Assembly (NCBI GenBank): GCA_027489355.1
Contig: JAIXZY010000049.1
Location: 186,001 to 250,000, forward strand
Direction: 5' to 3'
Length of the DNA: 64,000 nucleotides
Origin: Paracoccaceae bacterium
GTDB taxonomy: Bacteria > Pseudomonadota > Alphaproteobacteria > Rhodobacterales > Rhodobacteraceae
Shown here piece by piece: positions 16,659 through 25,963 of this stretch. Numbering within the stretch: position 1 is the first letter of the stretch; each line of letters begins with the position of its first letter. Under the pieces are notes generated by a model. The model was not told the DNA's origin, ran no database searches, and saw nothing but the letters and a program-made list of their open reading frames with translations. The translations under genes were made by a program, and so were the position numbers.

Positions 16659-18449
16659 TCAGAGCTCGGGCGTTGCCGTGACGTAGGTGCCGGGCGCCCG
16701 AGCCAGCGAATCGGCGGGGTGCCGCGCCTTGACCATCGGGCCTGACTGTTCCGCCAGCCAGGCACCCCAGCGGGGCCACCAGCTGCCCTTGTGGAAGGTC
16801 GCCGACTTGAGCCAGGCCTCGGGCTCGCCGGCGACGGGGGCGTCGTTGGCATAGTGGCCGTACTTGTCCTTGGAGGGCGGGTTGATGATCCCGGCGATGT
16901 GGCCGGATTCCGACAGAAGGAAGGTCTTGTCCTTCGATCCCATCTGCTTGATGCCGTTGAACGAGCCCTTCCAGTGCGCGATGTGGTCGGTCTCGCAGGC
17001 GATGGCGCAGACGGGAAGTTTCACGTCCGAAAGGCTGACGGGTCTGCAGAAGACCTGGAACTGACCCTTGGCGAAGCCGTCCTGCTGGCAGAGGCCGCGC
17101 AGGTATTCGACGGCCATCCTGGCGGGCAGGTTGGTGCCGTCCCCGTTCCAGAACAGAAGGTCGAAGGCCGGAGGCGCTTCGCCCAGCATGTAGGACTTGA
17201 TGGCGGGGGTGTAGATCAGGTCGTTCGAGCGTAGGTAAGAAAAGGTCCGCGACATGAAGAAGCGGGACAGGATCCCGTCGCGTTCGGTCTGGCGCTCGAT
17301 CCCGTCGACGAAGTCGTTGTTCAGGAAGACACCGACCTCGCCTGGGTCGGAGAAGTCGGTGAGGGTGGTGAAGAATGTGGCAGTCTTGACCGTCTCGTCC
17401 CCCGCCTTCTGCAGGTGCGCGAGCGTCAGGCCCAGGGTCGTCCCGGCGATGCAGTAGCCGACGGCGTTGATCTGCTTTTCGCCGGTGATGCGGCGGACCT
17501 CGGCCATTGCCCTCAGGTAGCCGTCGCGGATGTAATCGTCCATCGCCGTGCCGGCGTAGCTGGCGTCGGGGTTGACCCAGGAGACGACAAACAGCGTGAA
17601 GCCCTGGTCCACGATCCACTTGATCAGCGAATTCGCGGGCTTGAGGTCCATCACGTAGAACTTGTTGATCCAGGGCGGGAAGATCAGGAGAGGGGTCTTG
17701 TGGACCTTTTCCGTCGTCGGCGTGTACTGGATCAGCTCGAGCATCCGGTTCCGGTAGACGACCTCGCCGGGCGTGGTGGCGATATTCTTGCCGACCTGGA
17801 AGGCGTCCTTGTCGGCCAGCGTCACCAGAAGGTCGCCCTGGTTCGCCTCGATGTCACGGACCAGGTTCTCCAGCCCCTGCACCAGGCTGGCGCCGTCGGT
17901 CTCGACCGCCTTTTCCAGCGCCTCGGGGTTGGTGCCCAGGAAGTTCGTCGGGCTGAACATGTCGACGATCTGCTTGGTGAAATACTCCACCCGCTTGCGG
18001 TCGGCGGGGTCCAGGCTTTCTAGGTCGCCCACGGCGTTCGAGATCGCCTCGGCGTTCATCTGGTACTGCTGCTTGAGGTAGTTGAAGAAGGGATGCGTTT
18101 CCCACAGCGGGTTCTGGAAGCGGCGGTCCTTCGGGTTCGGATCCGGGGGCGCCTTGAATTCGCCCTTGGCAAGGGTCTGCTGCGCCTCGACATAGTGCTT
18201 CAGGGTCTTGCCCCAGTAGCTCACCTGATGCTCGACCACCTTGGCGGGGTTAGAGACCATCTCGGCGAACCAGGCGGCGGCGGCCTTCATGTACACGTCC
18301 GGAGCCGGGCCGTGCAGCGCGGGGTCGACCTGTCGGCGCTGGGTCAGCGCAGTGGTCAGCCGCTTTGACAATTCCTCAACCTTCGCGAGGTTAGCGTTAA
18401 GCCTGTCGAGTCGTTCTTTGGTCTCGGGGGTGTTGTCTTCTGTTGTCAT
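16659..18449 (-). CDS. phaC: Class I polyhydroxyalkanoate synthase
   Basis: About 596 aa from MTTEDNTPE at 18449, preferred over the ATG at 18458 because the G-rich SD is better spaced. It polymerises hydroxyacyl-CoA into PHA at the granule surface. The N-terminal PhaC domain leads into an alpha/beta hydrolase core with the modified lipase box GYCIAGTTLG, whose Cys is the catalytic nucleophile. VVSWVNPDASYAG and ESGHIAGIINPP supply other class I landmarks, the latter carrying the catalytic His. Length fits class I enzymes. The gene is divergent from phaZ, with a palindrome between them. Confidence 0.95.
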   Translation of the reverse strand: MTTEDNTPETKERLDRLNANLAKVEELSKRLTTALTQRRQVDPALHGPAPDVYMKAAAAWFAEMVSNPAKVVEHQVSYWGKTLKHYVEAQQTLAKGEFKAPPDPNPKDRRFQNPLWETHPFFNYLKQQYQMNAEAISNAVGDLESLDPADRKRVEYFTKQIVDMFSPTNFLGTNPEALEKAVETDGASLVQGLENLVRDIEANQGDLLVTLADKDAFQVGKNIATTPGEVVYRNRMLELIQYTPTTEKVHKTPLLIFPPWINKFYVMDLKPANSLIKWIVDQGFTLFVVSWVNPDASYAGTAMDDYIRDGYLRAMAEVRRITGEKQINAVGYCIAGTTLGLTLAHLQKAGDETVKTATFFTTLTDFSDPGEVGVFLNNDFVDGIERQTERDGILSRFFMSRTFSYLRSNDLIYTPAIKSYMLGEAPPAFDLLFWNGDGTNLPARMAVEYLRGLCQQDGFAKGQFQVFCRPVSLSDVKLPVCAIACETDHIAHWKGSFNGIKQMGSKDKTFLLSESGHIAGIINPPSKDKYGHYANDAPVAGEPEAWLKSATFHKGSWWPRWGAWLAEQSGPMVKARHPADSLARAPGTYVTATPEL

Positions 18450-18474
18450 GCTAATCATTCCCCCCTATCTTCGC

Positions 18475-18491
18475 CGCTATGCAGCATAGCG
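18475..18491. promoter_or_regulatory. Palindrome in the phaC-phaZ divergent promoter
   Basis: CGCTATG-CAG-CATAGCG is a perfect 7-bp inverted repeat with a 3-base spacer, in the 94-base gap between phaC and phaZ. It contains the TGCAGCA core also present in the palindromes before phaP, so it is a candidate PhaR operator able to control both divergent genes. Confidence 0.55.
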
Positions 18492-18543
18492 TGTCGCCAA
18501 GCCCCGCCATGCGCCATCCGTCCGCCGGAGGCAAGGAGACATG

Positions 18544-19818
18544 ATGAAGTATATGTTCACCTACGACCTGATGGAAAGCGCCCGCAACACCAATGAGTGG
18601 CTGGGCGCCTCGGCCAGGGCGTTCGCGAGCTATCCGGCCTTCGCCATGTCGATGAACCCGATGCTGCCCCTGATGGCCGCCTGGGGCGAGGTGACGGAAC
18701 GAACCTTCAGCCGCATGATCGCCAAGCCCGACTGGGGCATCCGATCGATCGTCGGGCCGGACGGTCAGGATCACCTTGTCGATGTGAAGCCGGTGGTGGA
18801 GAAGCCCTTCGGAAACCTGGTGCAGTTCTTCGTGCGCCGCCGGTCGCCGATGGCGCGGAAGGTGCTGCTGGTTGCGCCGATGTCGGGTCACTATGCCACG
18901 CTCCTGCGGTCCACGGTGGCAAGTCTGCTGCCGGATGCCGACGTCTATGTGACGGACTGGCACAATGCGCGCGACATTCCGGTCAGTGCGGGCAAGTTCG
19001 ACATCGAGGACTACACGCTTTACCTGGCCGAGTTCATGAAGGTCATGGGCCCCGACACGCATGTGATCGCGGTCTGCCAGCCGGTGCCGCTGACCCTTGC
19101 GGCAGCGGCCTACCTCGCGGCGGAACACCCCGAGGCGCAGCCGACCTCGCTGATCCTGGTCGGCGGGCCGGTCGATCCCGACGCCGCCGCGACCGAAGTC
19201 ACCGATTTCGGCCGCCGGGTGACGATGGGCCAGTTGGAACATTGGGCGATCCAGCGCGTCGGCTTCAAGTACAAGGGCGCGGGGCGGCTGGTCTATCCGG
19301 GGCTGCTGCAGCTGCAAAGCTTCATGACCATGAACGCCGAACGCCACAGCAAGGCGTTTTCCGACCAGATCCTGCGCGCCGCCCGGGGCGAGGCGTCGGA
19401 CCACGACGCACACAACCGGTTCTACGACGAATATCTGGCCGTGATGGACATGACGGCCGAGTTCTACCTGTCCACGGTGGAGCGCATCTTCAAGAACCGC
19501 GAAATCGCCCGGAACGAGTTCGTGGTGGCAGGCCGCAAGGTCGACATGGGCGCGATCACCCGGGTCTCGGTGATGACGGTCGAGGGCGCGAATGACGACA
19601 TCTCGGCCCCGGGCCAATGCGTCGCGGCGCTGAAGCTGCTGACGGGTCTCAGCGACGACAAGAAGGGGCACCACCTGGAGCCGGGCGCGGGCCATTACGG
19701 CATCTTTGCCGGGAGCAGCTGGCGCCTGAACATCCGTCCGTTGGTGCTGAACTTCATCGACCGCGCGGCGGGCAGACCCAAATCCAAGATCGCCCTGGCG
19801 TCTTCGCAGTCCGCCTAG
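18544..19818 (+). CDS. phaZ: Intracellular polyhydroxyalkanoate depolymerase
   Basis: 424 aa from the second of two tandem ATGs, which has a better distance to AAGGAG. It matches the short-chain intracellular PHB depolymerase family (MKYMFTYDLMESARNTNEWL at the N-terminus). The nucleophile region is VCQPVPLT, with Cys where true lipases have Ser. Later PGAGHYGIFAGSSWR carries the probable catalytic His. It mobilises stored PHB in the cytoplasm and is divergent from phaC. Its TAG stop overlaps the stop of the convergent hydrolase gene. Confidence 0.92.
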   Translation: MKYMFTYDLMESARNTNEWLGASARAFASYPAFAMSMNPMLPLMAAWGEVTERTFSRMIAKPDWGIRSIVGPDGQDHLVDVKPVVEKPFGNLVQFFVRRRSPMARKVLLVAPMSGHYATLLRSTVASLLPDADVYVTDWHNARDIPVSAGKFDIEDYTLYLAEFMKVMGPDTHVIAVCQPVPLTLAAAAYLAAEHPEAQPTSLILVGGPVDPDAAATEVTDFGRRVTMGQLEHWAIQRVGFKYKGAGRLVYPGLLQLQSFMTMNAERHSKAFSDQILRAARGEASDHDAHNRFYDEYLAVMDMTAEFYLSTVERIFKNREIARNEFVVAGRKVDMGAITRVSVMTVEGANDDISAPGQCVAALKLLTGLSDDKKGHHLEPGAGHYGIFAGSSWRLNIRPLVLNFIDRAAGRPKSKIALASSQSA

Positions 19819-20534
19819 CGCAGCATCAGCGTGGGCAGGCGGCCCGAGAGGAAGGTTTCCAAAACCTTCGTCACCGCCTCGGGCTGTTCCAGCTGCGGCA
19901 GGTGACCTGCTTCGGCGATGACCTCCAGGAAGCCCTGCGGCATCATCGCGGCCAGGAACTCGGCCCGGCGGCGGGGGACGAGGGTGTCGTTTTCGCCGAC
20001 GATGATCATGGTCGGCACGTTCGCCTTGCGCAGCGTCTTCTGCTGGTCTGGCCGGCGCTGCAGCACGCGCAGGTGGCGCTGGAACTGCTCGGGTCCCAGC
20101 GTTTCGGCCATGTCCAGGACCAGGGTCACGACCTCGTCGCGCCAGGGGGCATCGTGCAGGGCGGTCAGCGGCAGCATCTGCGCCATGCAGGCGGCGAGGT
20201 TGCCTGTCTTGGCGGCGACCAGAAGCGCCTCTTGCGCGGCCGCGAGTTGCGGGGTTTCCGGCAGCGGGTCGGTGGCGATGAGGGCGATGCGGGATACCGC
20301 CTCGGGGCGTTTGCGGAGGATCTCGATAGCGAGGTTGCCACCAAGTCCGTGACCCACAAGGGCGAAGCGGGGCGGCAGCTGCGGTGCGACCTCGGCGGCG
20401 ATCTTCTCGACCGTGTCGCCCAGACCGGGGCCAAGCAGCACGATCGGTCGGTCGGCCCCAAGCCGCGCGATCTGCGGCATGAAGCTGCGCGCATCCGCCA
20501 TGAAGCCGGGGATCAGGACGACAGGTTCACTCAC
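19815..20534 (-). CDS. Alpha/beta hydrolase-fold protein with Gly at the nucleophile position
   Basis: 239 aa from a GTG at 20534, which has GAGG 6 bases upstream; the longer open frame to 20618 adds Cys-rich sequence not typical of the family. The fold is clear: VVLIPGFMADARSF (oxyanion region), the strand-elbow FALVGHGLGGNLAIE, the acid loop IIVGENDTLVP and the His segment EAGHLPQLEQP. In the elbow the usual G-x-S-x-G Ser is Gly63 (GGA at 20346-20348), so normal Ser hydrolysis is not expected. It is convergent with phaZ. Function unknown. Confidence 0.75.
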   Translation of the reverse strand: MSEPVVLIPGFMADARSFMPQIARLGADRPIVLLGPGLGDTVEKIAAEVAPQLPPRFALVGHGLGGNLAIEILRKRPEAVSRIALIATDPLPETPQLAAAQEALLVAAKTGNLAACMAQMLPLTALHDAPWRDEVVTLVLDMAETLGPEQFQRHLRVLQRRPDQQKTLRKANVPTMIIVGENDTLVPRRRAEFLAAMMPQGFLEVIAEAGHLPQLEQPEAVTKVLETFLSGRLPTLMLR

Positions 20535-20645
20535 GAGGGGCCTCGACGCAGGATTTCGGCAAGAACATTTGCACCGGTTTGTGAACGCTAGCCCACAAGG
20601 ACCTGGATGCAAATGCAAACTCTTCCGGCCGCCGGATAGCCCACA

Positions 20646-21443
20646 TCACCGGATGTTCGAAACCTTCAAGCCCGGAGTGTCGTCCAGCGGCAGCGCCTCG
20701 CGCGCGCGGATCACGTCCTCGACCGCCTCGGTGATCATGGCAAGGCAGGGCGGGGTCGAGAAGCGGTGGTCGGCGTCCTTGACCAGGGTCAGACGCAGAT
20801 CGGGGCTGGAGATCTGGTGAAAGAGCGAGATCGCGACGGTGGGCGGCACGTCGGTATCGGCGCTGCCCTGGAGGAGACGGACCGGCATGTGCAGCGGCAG
20901 GGGGCCGTTCATCACCAGGTTCTGCCGCCCGTCCTCGATCAGGCGAAGCGTGATGGGGTAAGGGTCGTCGGAATAGTCCGAGGGGCGGAGAAAGACGCCT
21001 TCCTCAAGCAGGGCAGTGCGTTCGGCCAGGGTGAACTCGGCCTCCCACATCCGTTCGGTGAAATCGGGCGCGGCGGCGATGCCGATGAAGCCGCCCACCC
21101 GGTCGGGCATGTCCCGGGCGAGAAGGAGCGCGATCCAGCCGCCCATCGACGAGCCGACGAGGATCTGCGGGCCTTCGGTCAGGACCTCGATCACGGCGGC
21201 GGCATCCTCGCGCCAGTCGGAGATCGCGCCATCGACGAAGGCGCCGTGGGACTGGCCGTGGCCCGAGTAGTCGAAGCGCAGGAAGGCGCGCCCCGACGCC
21301 TCGGCCCAGACTTGCAGGGCCTGGGCCTTGGAGCCGCTCATGTCGGACCGGAAGCCGCCAAGAAAGACCACTCCGGGGCCTTTGCCGGGGGTCTGGTGGT
21401 AGGCGATGTGGCGGCCCTGCGGGGTGGTGAGGAAGGTTGTCAT
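20646..21443 (-). CDS. Alpha/beta hydrolase (serine esterase/thioesterase type)
   Basis: 265 aa from MTTFLTTPQG at 21443; the longer upstream frame has no homology. It has an intact triad layout: nucleophile elbow ILVGSSMGGWIALLLA, acid strand GSADTDVPPTVA and ADHRFSTP with the His. The GRHIAYHQTPGKGPGVVFLG start and the RFDYSGHGQSHG loop resemble the ABHD10-like short hydrolases. It is probably cytoplasmic; the substrate is unknown. It is on the same strand as the Gly-nucleophile hydrolase, 111 bases away, and divergent from thrS. Confidence 0.82.
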   Translation of the reverse strand: MTTFLTTPQGRHIAYHQTPGKGPGVVFLGGFRSDMSGSKAQALQVWAEASGRAFLRFDYSGHGQSHGAFVDGAISDWREDAAAVIEVLTEGPQILVGSSMGGWIALLLARDMPDRVGGFIGIAAAPDFTERMWEAEFTLAERTALLEEGVFLRPSDYSDDPYPITLRLIEDGRQNLVMNGPLPLHMPVRLLQGSADTDVPPTVAISLFHQISSPDLRLTLVKDADHRFSTPPCLAMITEAVEDVIRAREALPLDDTPGLKVSNIR

Positions 21444-21607
21444 GCGGCGAAGATAGCAAGCGTCGGGGCGTTTCGTCAGGGTGGCCGCAACCCGCGGGCG
21501 GAATGGCGCGCATGGCTTGACTTCGACCCACCGCGAAGGCATCAAGCGCGCCGACATAACCCGCAACCGGGCGTTTCGTAGGCGCCAAATCGACGAGGAG
21601 AAGGCCG

Positions 21608-23551
21608 ATGGCCCAGATTTCCCTGACATTTCCCGACGGCAACCAGCGCCAGTATCCGGCGGGCGTAACCCCCGCCGAAGTGGCGGCGAGCATCGCGCCG
21701 TCGCTGGCCAAGGCCTCGATCTCAGCGCAGGTGAACGGCAAGCACTGGGACCTGCAGTGGCCGATCACGTCGGACGCGACGATCTCGCTCAACACCATGA
21801 AGGACGACGCCCCGGCGCTGGAGCTGATCCGCCACGACCTCGCCCACATCATGGCGCGGGCAGTGCAGGAGATCTGGCCGGACGTGAAGGTCACCATCGG
21901 CCCGGTGCGCGACCAGGGCTGGTTCTACGACTTCGACCGGGAAGAGCCGTTCACGCCCGAGGATCTGGGGGCCATCGAGGCCCGGATGAAGCAGATCATC
22001 AACGCGCGGGACCCGGTCAAGACCGCGGTTTGGGCCCGCGCGCGGGCCGTCGAATACTACCGGGGCCGGGGCGAGCCCTTCAAGCTGGAGCTGATCGACC
22101 GCATCCCCGAGGGTGAGGATCTGCGGATGTACTGGCACGGCGACTGGCAGGACCTGTGCCGGGGGCCGCACCTGCAGCACACGGGGCAGGTTCCGGCCGA
22201 TGCCTTCAAGCTGACGCATGTCGCGGGGGCCTACTGGCTGGGCGATGCAAGCCGCCCGATGCTCCAGCGCATCTACGGCGTGGCGTTCAAGAACCGCGAC
22301 GACCTGAAGGCGCATCTGACAATGCTGGAGGAGGCCGCCAAGCGCGACCACCGCAAGCTTGGCCGCGAGATGGAGCTGTTCCACCTGCAGGAAGAAGCGC
22401 CGGGCATGGTCTTCTGGCATCCGAACGGCTGGACGATCTATCGCCAGCTTGAGGATTACATGCGCGGCCGCCTGCGGCAGGCGGGCTACAAGGAAATCAA
22501 GACGCCGCAGGTCGTGGACCGGGTGCTGTGGGAAAAGTCGGGCCACTGGGAGGCCTACCGCGAGAACATGTTCATCGTCGAGGTGGACGAAGAGGGCGCC
22601 AAGGAAAAGCGCATCAACGCGCTGAAGCCGATGAACTGCCCCTGCCATGTGCAGGTGTTCAACCAGGGTCTCAAGTCCTACCGCGACCTGCCCTTGCGGC
22701 TGGCCGAGTTCGGGTCGTGCCATCGGTATGAGAGCAGCGGCTCCATGCACGGGCTGATGCGGGTGCGTGGGTTTACCCAGGACGATGCGCATATCTTCTG
22801 CACCGAAGACCAGATCGAACAGGAATGCGCGGGGTTCATCTCGCTTCTGTCCAGCGTCTACCGCGACCTTGGCTTCGAGAAGTTCGACATCAAGCTGTCG
22901 ACGCGGCCGGACGTTCGGGTGGGCAGCGACGAGATCTGGGACAAGGCCGAGAACGCGCTGCAGAAGGCCATCGAAAGCCTGGGTCTGCCCTACGAGATCA
23001 ACCCGGGCGATGGGGCCTTCTACGGGCCGAAACTCGACTTCAAGCTGACCGATGCCATCGGGCGCGAATGGCAATGCGGGACCTTCCAGGCCGACTTCAA
23101 CCTGCCGGTGCGGCTGGACGCGGAATATGTGGGCGAGGACGGGATGAAGCACCGCCCGGTCATGTTGCACCGCGCCGTCCTGGGGTCTTTCGAGCGGTTC
23201 ATCGGCATCCTGCTGGAAAACTACGCGGGGAAGCTGCCCTTCTGGCTCGCCCCGCGGCAGGTCGTCGTGGCCTCGATCGTCTCGGACGCCGATCCCTTCG
23301 TGCATGAAGTGGTCGCCGCCCTGCGCAAGGCCGGGGTCCGCGCCGAAGCCGACGTGCGGAACGAGAAGATCAACTACAAGGTCCGCGAACATTCGGTGGG
23401 CAAGGTCCCTGTGATCCTGGCCGTGGGCATGCAAGAGGTCGAGGGTCGGACCGTCTCGGTTCGCCGCCTGGGCGAGACCCGGACCGAGACGATGAGCCTC
23501 GACCAGGCGGTTGCGACCTTCGGGTTCGAGGCTCTGCCGCCCGCGAACTGA
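21608..23551 (+). CDS. thrS: Threonyl-tRNA synthetase
   Basis: 647 aa, the full bacterial length. In order: the N-terminal TGS domain (residues 1-60), the editing domain with HDLAHI and the later [15 protein letters not shown] segment, the class II catalytic core with [10 protein letters not shown] (zinc/active-site Cys), [17 protein letters not shown] (motif 2) and [17 protein letters not shown] (motif 3), and the anticodon-binding domain at the C-terminus. It charges tRNA-Thr in the cytoplasm. GACGAGGAGAAGG gives the SD. TTGACT at 21517 could be a -35 element, but the matching -10 is poor. Confidence 0.97.
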   Translation: MAQISLTFPDGNQRQYPAGVTPAEVAASIAPSLAKASISAQVNGKHWDLQWPITSDATISLNTMKDDAPALELIRHDLAHIMARAVQEIWPDVKVTIGPVRDQGWFYDFDREEPFTPEDLGAIEARMKQIINARDPVKTAVWARARAVEYYRGRGEPFKLELIDRIPEGEDLRMYWHGDWQDLCRGPHLQHTGQVPADAFKLTHVAGAYWLGDASRPMLQRIYGVAFKNRDDLKAHLTMLEEAAKRDHRKLGREMELFHLQEEAPGMVFWHPNGWTIYRQLEDYMRGRLRQAGYKEIKTPQVVDRVLWEKSGHWEAYRENMFIVEVDEEGAKEKRINALKPMNCPCHVQVFNQGLKSYRDLPLRLAEFGSCHRYESSGSMHGLMRVRGFTQDDAHIFCTEDQIEQECAGFISLLSSVYRDLGFEKFDIKLSTRPDVRVGSDEIWDKAENALQKAIESLGLPYEINPGDGAFYGPKLDFKLTDAIGREWQCGTFQADFNLPVRLDAEYVGEDGMKHRPVMLHRAVLGSFERFIGILLENYAGKLPFWLAPRQVVVASIVSDADPFVHEVVAALRKAGVRAEADVRNEKINYKVREHSVGKVPVILAVGMQEVEGRTVSVRRLGETRTETMSLDQAVATFGFEALPPAN

Positions 23552-23754
23552 TCCATCCGCTGCCTGCAAAACGGGCGCTCTGGTTGCCGACCGGAGTGCC
23601 GTTTCGCCTTGCGGCTTGATTTTCAGCGAATCCTTGGCATCATCGCCACAGTGACGACAGAATTCCTGCACGGCTCTCTGAACGAAGCCCTGGAAGACCT
23701 GGTGGCACGGCTCGCGGCAATGACGCCGCGGGGGGTTCTGAGAGGAGAAGCGGA

Positions 23755-23961
23755 ATGCCGACAGGCACCGTGAAATGGTTCAACGCCACGAAGGGCTATG
23801 GTTTCATCGCGCCGGATGATGGCGGCAAGGACGTGTTCGTGCACATCTCGGCCGTGGAACGCGCGGGGCTGAAGGGCCTTAGCGACAACCAGAAGATCGG
23901 CTACGAGTTGCAGTCCGGCCGCGACGGCAAGCAGTCGGCCGGCGACCTGCGTCTGCTTTAA
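23755..23961 (+). CDS. Cold-shock domain protein
   Basis: 68 aa, one complete cold-shock domain: GTVKWFNATKGYGFIAPDDG contains RNP1 (KGYGFI) and VFVHIS is RNP2. It binds single-stranded nucleic acid as an RNA chaperone. GAGAGGAGAAGCGGA precedes the start. About 200 bases of untranslated sequence lie before it, with an imperfect hairpin at 23569-23605 (AAACGG/CCGTTT ends). This could end thrS or be part of a cold-responsive 5' UTR. The TAA stop overlaps the stop of the convergent gene. Confidence 0.95.
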   Translation: MPTGTVKWFNATKGYGFIAPDDGGKDVFVHISAVERAGLKGLSDNQKIGYELQSGRDGKQSAGDLRLL

Positions 23962-24284
23962 TCGGTCAGCGCGGCTTCGGTCGCGCTGTCCCATCCCAGA
24001 AACCAGCGATCCCCGTCCTGGATGACCGGCCGTTTCATCACGGTCGGCTGAGCCATGATCTGCGCCTCAGGCTCTGAGGCTTTCAGGAAATCGTTGAAGC
24101 TGCGGTAGGTGGTGGACTGCTGGTTCACCGCCTTGGAGCCAAATTCCTGAACGATGCGGTCGACCTCGCCTTGCGTCAGCGGGTTGGCACGGATGTCGCG
24201 GAAGGTGACGTCCTTGCCGGCGCGCTCCAGCGCTTTCAGCGCCTTCTTGCAGGTGTCGCAGGTGGGGATGCCGTATAGGATCAT
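23958..24284 (-). CDS. Spx/MgsR/ArsC-like thioredoxin-fold protein
   Basis: 108 aa of the ArsC/Spx/YffB family. It starts ILYGIPTCDTCKKALKAL with a CxxC at residues 9 and 12, continues with TFRDIRANPLTQGEVDRI, and has MKRPVIQDGDRWFLGW, the conserved Arg-Pro loop of glutathione- or thioredoxin-coupled reductases. True Spx function as an RNA polymerase binder is not supported here, and no ars genes are nearby. A general thiol oxidoreductase role is most likely. It is convergent with the cold-shock gene. Confidence 0.85.
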   Translation of the reverse strand: MILYGIPTCDTCKKALKALERAGKDVTFRDIRANPLTQGEVDRIVQEFGSKAVNQQSTTYRSFNDFLKASEPEAQIMAQPTVMKRPVIQDGDRWFLGWDSATEAALTD

Positions 24285-24356
24285 GGGGTCCTGCCATCTG
24301 TGATTTCAAGGGCTTGCACATTGGCTAGCACATTGGACGTGCCGCCGCAAAGCCAT

Positions 24357-24749
24357 TCAGCCGTGGACCATCCGCGTGATCGCAATCCCGGCCCAGGCTG
24401 ACACCGCGGTCAGTGCCCCGCCCCAGAGCGTGTCGGTCATCACCATCGTCCAGTGCCAGTCCTTCATGATCGACCAGGACGTGAACTCGTAGGTGCCATA
24501 GGCCATCAGGCCGATGATCAGGGCCGGAACCAGGACCGGTGCGCCGGTCTTCAGGGCCGGCAGCGAGACAAGGTAGACCAGCCCGCCAACATAGGCGAGG
24601 TAGAAGAGCGCCGCGGGAGCGATGCGGATCGGCTCGGCCAGAAGCGGGCCGATGTGGCGGGTGAAGAGCGGCTTCATCACCAGAGACAACATGATCGCAT
24701 CGAGGATCAGGAAGACGGCGGCGGTCGCGGCGTAGAGGGTGAGGGTCAT
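24357..24749 (-). CDS. DUF2177-family inner membrane protein
   Basis: 130 aa from the ATG at 24749, supported by AAGGAG 6 bases upstream. There are four predicted transmembrane helices: LYAATAAVFLILDAIMLSLV, PAALFYLAYVGGLVYLV, PVLVPALIIGLMAYGTYEF and WGGALTAVSAWAGIAITRMV. TWSIMKDW-like sequence (TSWSIMKDWHW) before the last helix is characteristic of DUF2177. Function unknown. The gene stands alone, divergent from the peptidoglycan-binding protein gene. Confidence 0.85.
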   Translation of the reverse strand: MTLTLYAATAAVFLILDAIMLSLVMKPLFTRHIGPLLAEPIRIAPAALFYLAYVGGLVYLVSLPALKTGAPVLVPALIIGLMAYGTYEFTSWSIMKDWHWTMVMTDTLWGGALTAVSAWAGIAITRMVHG

Positions 24750-24883
24750 CGGCGGCTCCTTCGGCGGAAAAGGTAATATGACGGGCGGGCCTGACCAGTG
24801 CCAGCTTGCAACCATCGCCGAATCTGCGCGTTATCCGGGCAAAATGCGGCCCTGGCGCTGCGCTTCTTTGAAAGGATGCCCCG

Positions 24884-25867
24884 ATGCGGACGTTCACTTT
24901 GCCCCTGATCCTTGCCGCCACGCTTGGCGTCGCCGCTCCTGCCCCGGCGCAGGACCTTGAGGACGTGATCGGGGGAATCGCCCAGTCGCTGATCCAGCAG
25001 GAGCTGGACAAGAACGCCTATCTTGCGGCGCAGGAGGCGAACACGGCTGCGGCCTACCGGGATTACCTCGCGAAGTTCCCCAAGGGGGCCTACCGGGCCA
25101 ATGCCGAGCGCGCGCTGGAGCGGCTGGGGGCCTCGACCGAGGCATCGTCGGCGGCGCAGGCTGAGGCGCGGCTGGGGATCACCTTCTCGCAGCGGGTCGC
25201 GGTGCAGCGAGAGCTGACGCGGCTGGGTTACCGGACCTACGGGACCGACGGGGTCTGGGGGCGGAACACCCGGACAGCGATCGCGACCTGGCAGCGCGAC
25301 CGGGGGGACAAGGTGACGGGCTACGTCACCGAGGCGCAGCTGCGGGTGCTGCTGCGGGGCGCGGTGGTGACGCCGCCTCCGGATGACAGCGGGGCGAGCC
25401 CGGTGGCGGTGGAGGCCGCGCTGAAGCTGACCCGGTCGCAGCGGGTCGATATCCAGCGGCAGCTGTCGTCGCTGGGGTTCGATACCGGGGTGGCGGACGG
25501 GCTCTGGGGCTCGAAGACCCGGGGGGCGATCATGGCCTGGCAAAAGGCCAACCGGCAGAGCCAGACGGGCTATGTGACGGCGGCCCAGGTGAAGCTGATC
25601 GCCCAGCAGGCCGGGTCGGTGAAACCGGCGCCGGGGACCAGCAACGCCGCGCTGGAGGAGAGCCTGCTGCAGCTGACCCTGTCCGAGCGGATGGACCTGC
25701 AGCGGCGGCTGAACCGGCTGGGCTATGAGACGCTGCGGACGGACGGGACCTTCGGGCCGGGCACCCGCCGCGCCATCGCGGAGTGGCAGGCGGACGAGGG
25801 GGAGCCGGCGACGGGGTACCTCACGGCCGACCAGGTGCGGCTGATCCGGGTCGAGACCGGGGGGTGA
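24884..25867 (+). CDS. Secreted protein with three peptidoglycan-binding repeats
   Basis: 327 aa. The signal peptide is MRTFTLPLILAATLGVAAPA with cleavage probably after APAQ. A helical segment resembling tetratricopeptide-like spacers (AAYRDYLAKFPKGAYRANA) precedes three PG_binding_1 repeats at about residues 100-160, 183-243 and 265-325. Each has the pattern Q-R-x-L-x-x-L-G followed by DGxxGxxTRxAIxxWQ. There is no hydrolase domain, so it probably anchors to or senses peptidoglycan in the periplasm. It is followed by the TGTCCACGGTGGACA palindrome. Confidence 0.88.
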   Translation: MRTFTLPLILAATLGVAAPAPAQDLEDVIGGIAQSLIQQELDKNAYLAAQEANTAAAYRDYLAKFPKGAYRANAERALERLGASTEASSAAQAEARLGITFSQRVAVQRELTRLGYRTYGTDGVWGRNTRTAIATWQRDRGDKVTGYVTEAQLRVLLRGAVVTPPPDDSGASPVAVEAALKLTRSQRVDIQRQLSSLGFDTGVADGLWGSKTRGAIMAWQKANRQSQTGYVTAAQVKLIAQQAGSVKPAPGTSNAALEESLLQLTLSERMDLQRRLNRLGYETLRTDGTFGPGTRRAIAEWQADEGEPATGYLTADQVRLIRVETGG

Positions 25868-25885
25868 CGGGGCCGCAAGGGGTTC

Positions 25886-25900
25886 TGTCCACGGTGGACA
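25886..25900. repeat. Palindrome TGTCCACGGTGGACA, copy 2
   Basis: Identical to 13347-13361 and again a short distance (18 bases) after a stop codon. No T-run follows directly, so termination by this hairpin alone is uncertain. Confidence 0.6.
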
Positions 25901-25963
25901 TTTCGGGATTATCGTTCGGGTCCAATAGGTTGGCCGTGGGCGTTAGGGGTTTGTAAAGCGGGT

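Noticed and set aside
23651-23773. Small GTG-started frame of 40 aa overlapping the start of the cold-shock gene (ends TGA at 23771-23773)
   Set aside because: The segment EFLHGSLNEALEDLVARLAA looks protein-like, but there is no SD, the start is GTG without context, and it overlaps csp in another frame. It was not listed as a gene.
23958-24284. Arsenate reductase arsC
   Set aside because: CxxC at the N-terminus and no ars neighbours favour the Spx/YffB-like branch of the family over a true arsenate reductase.
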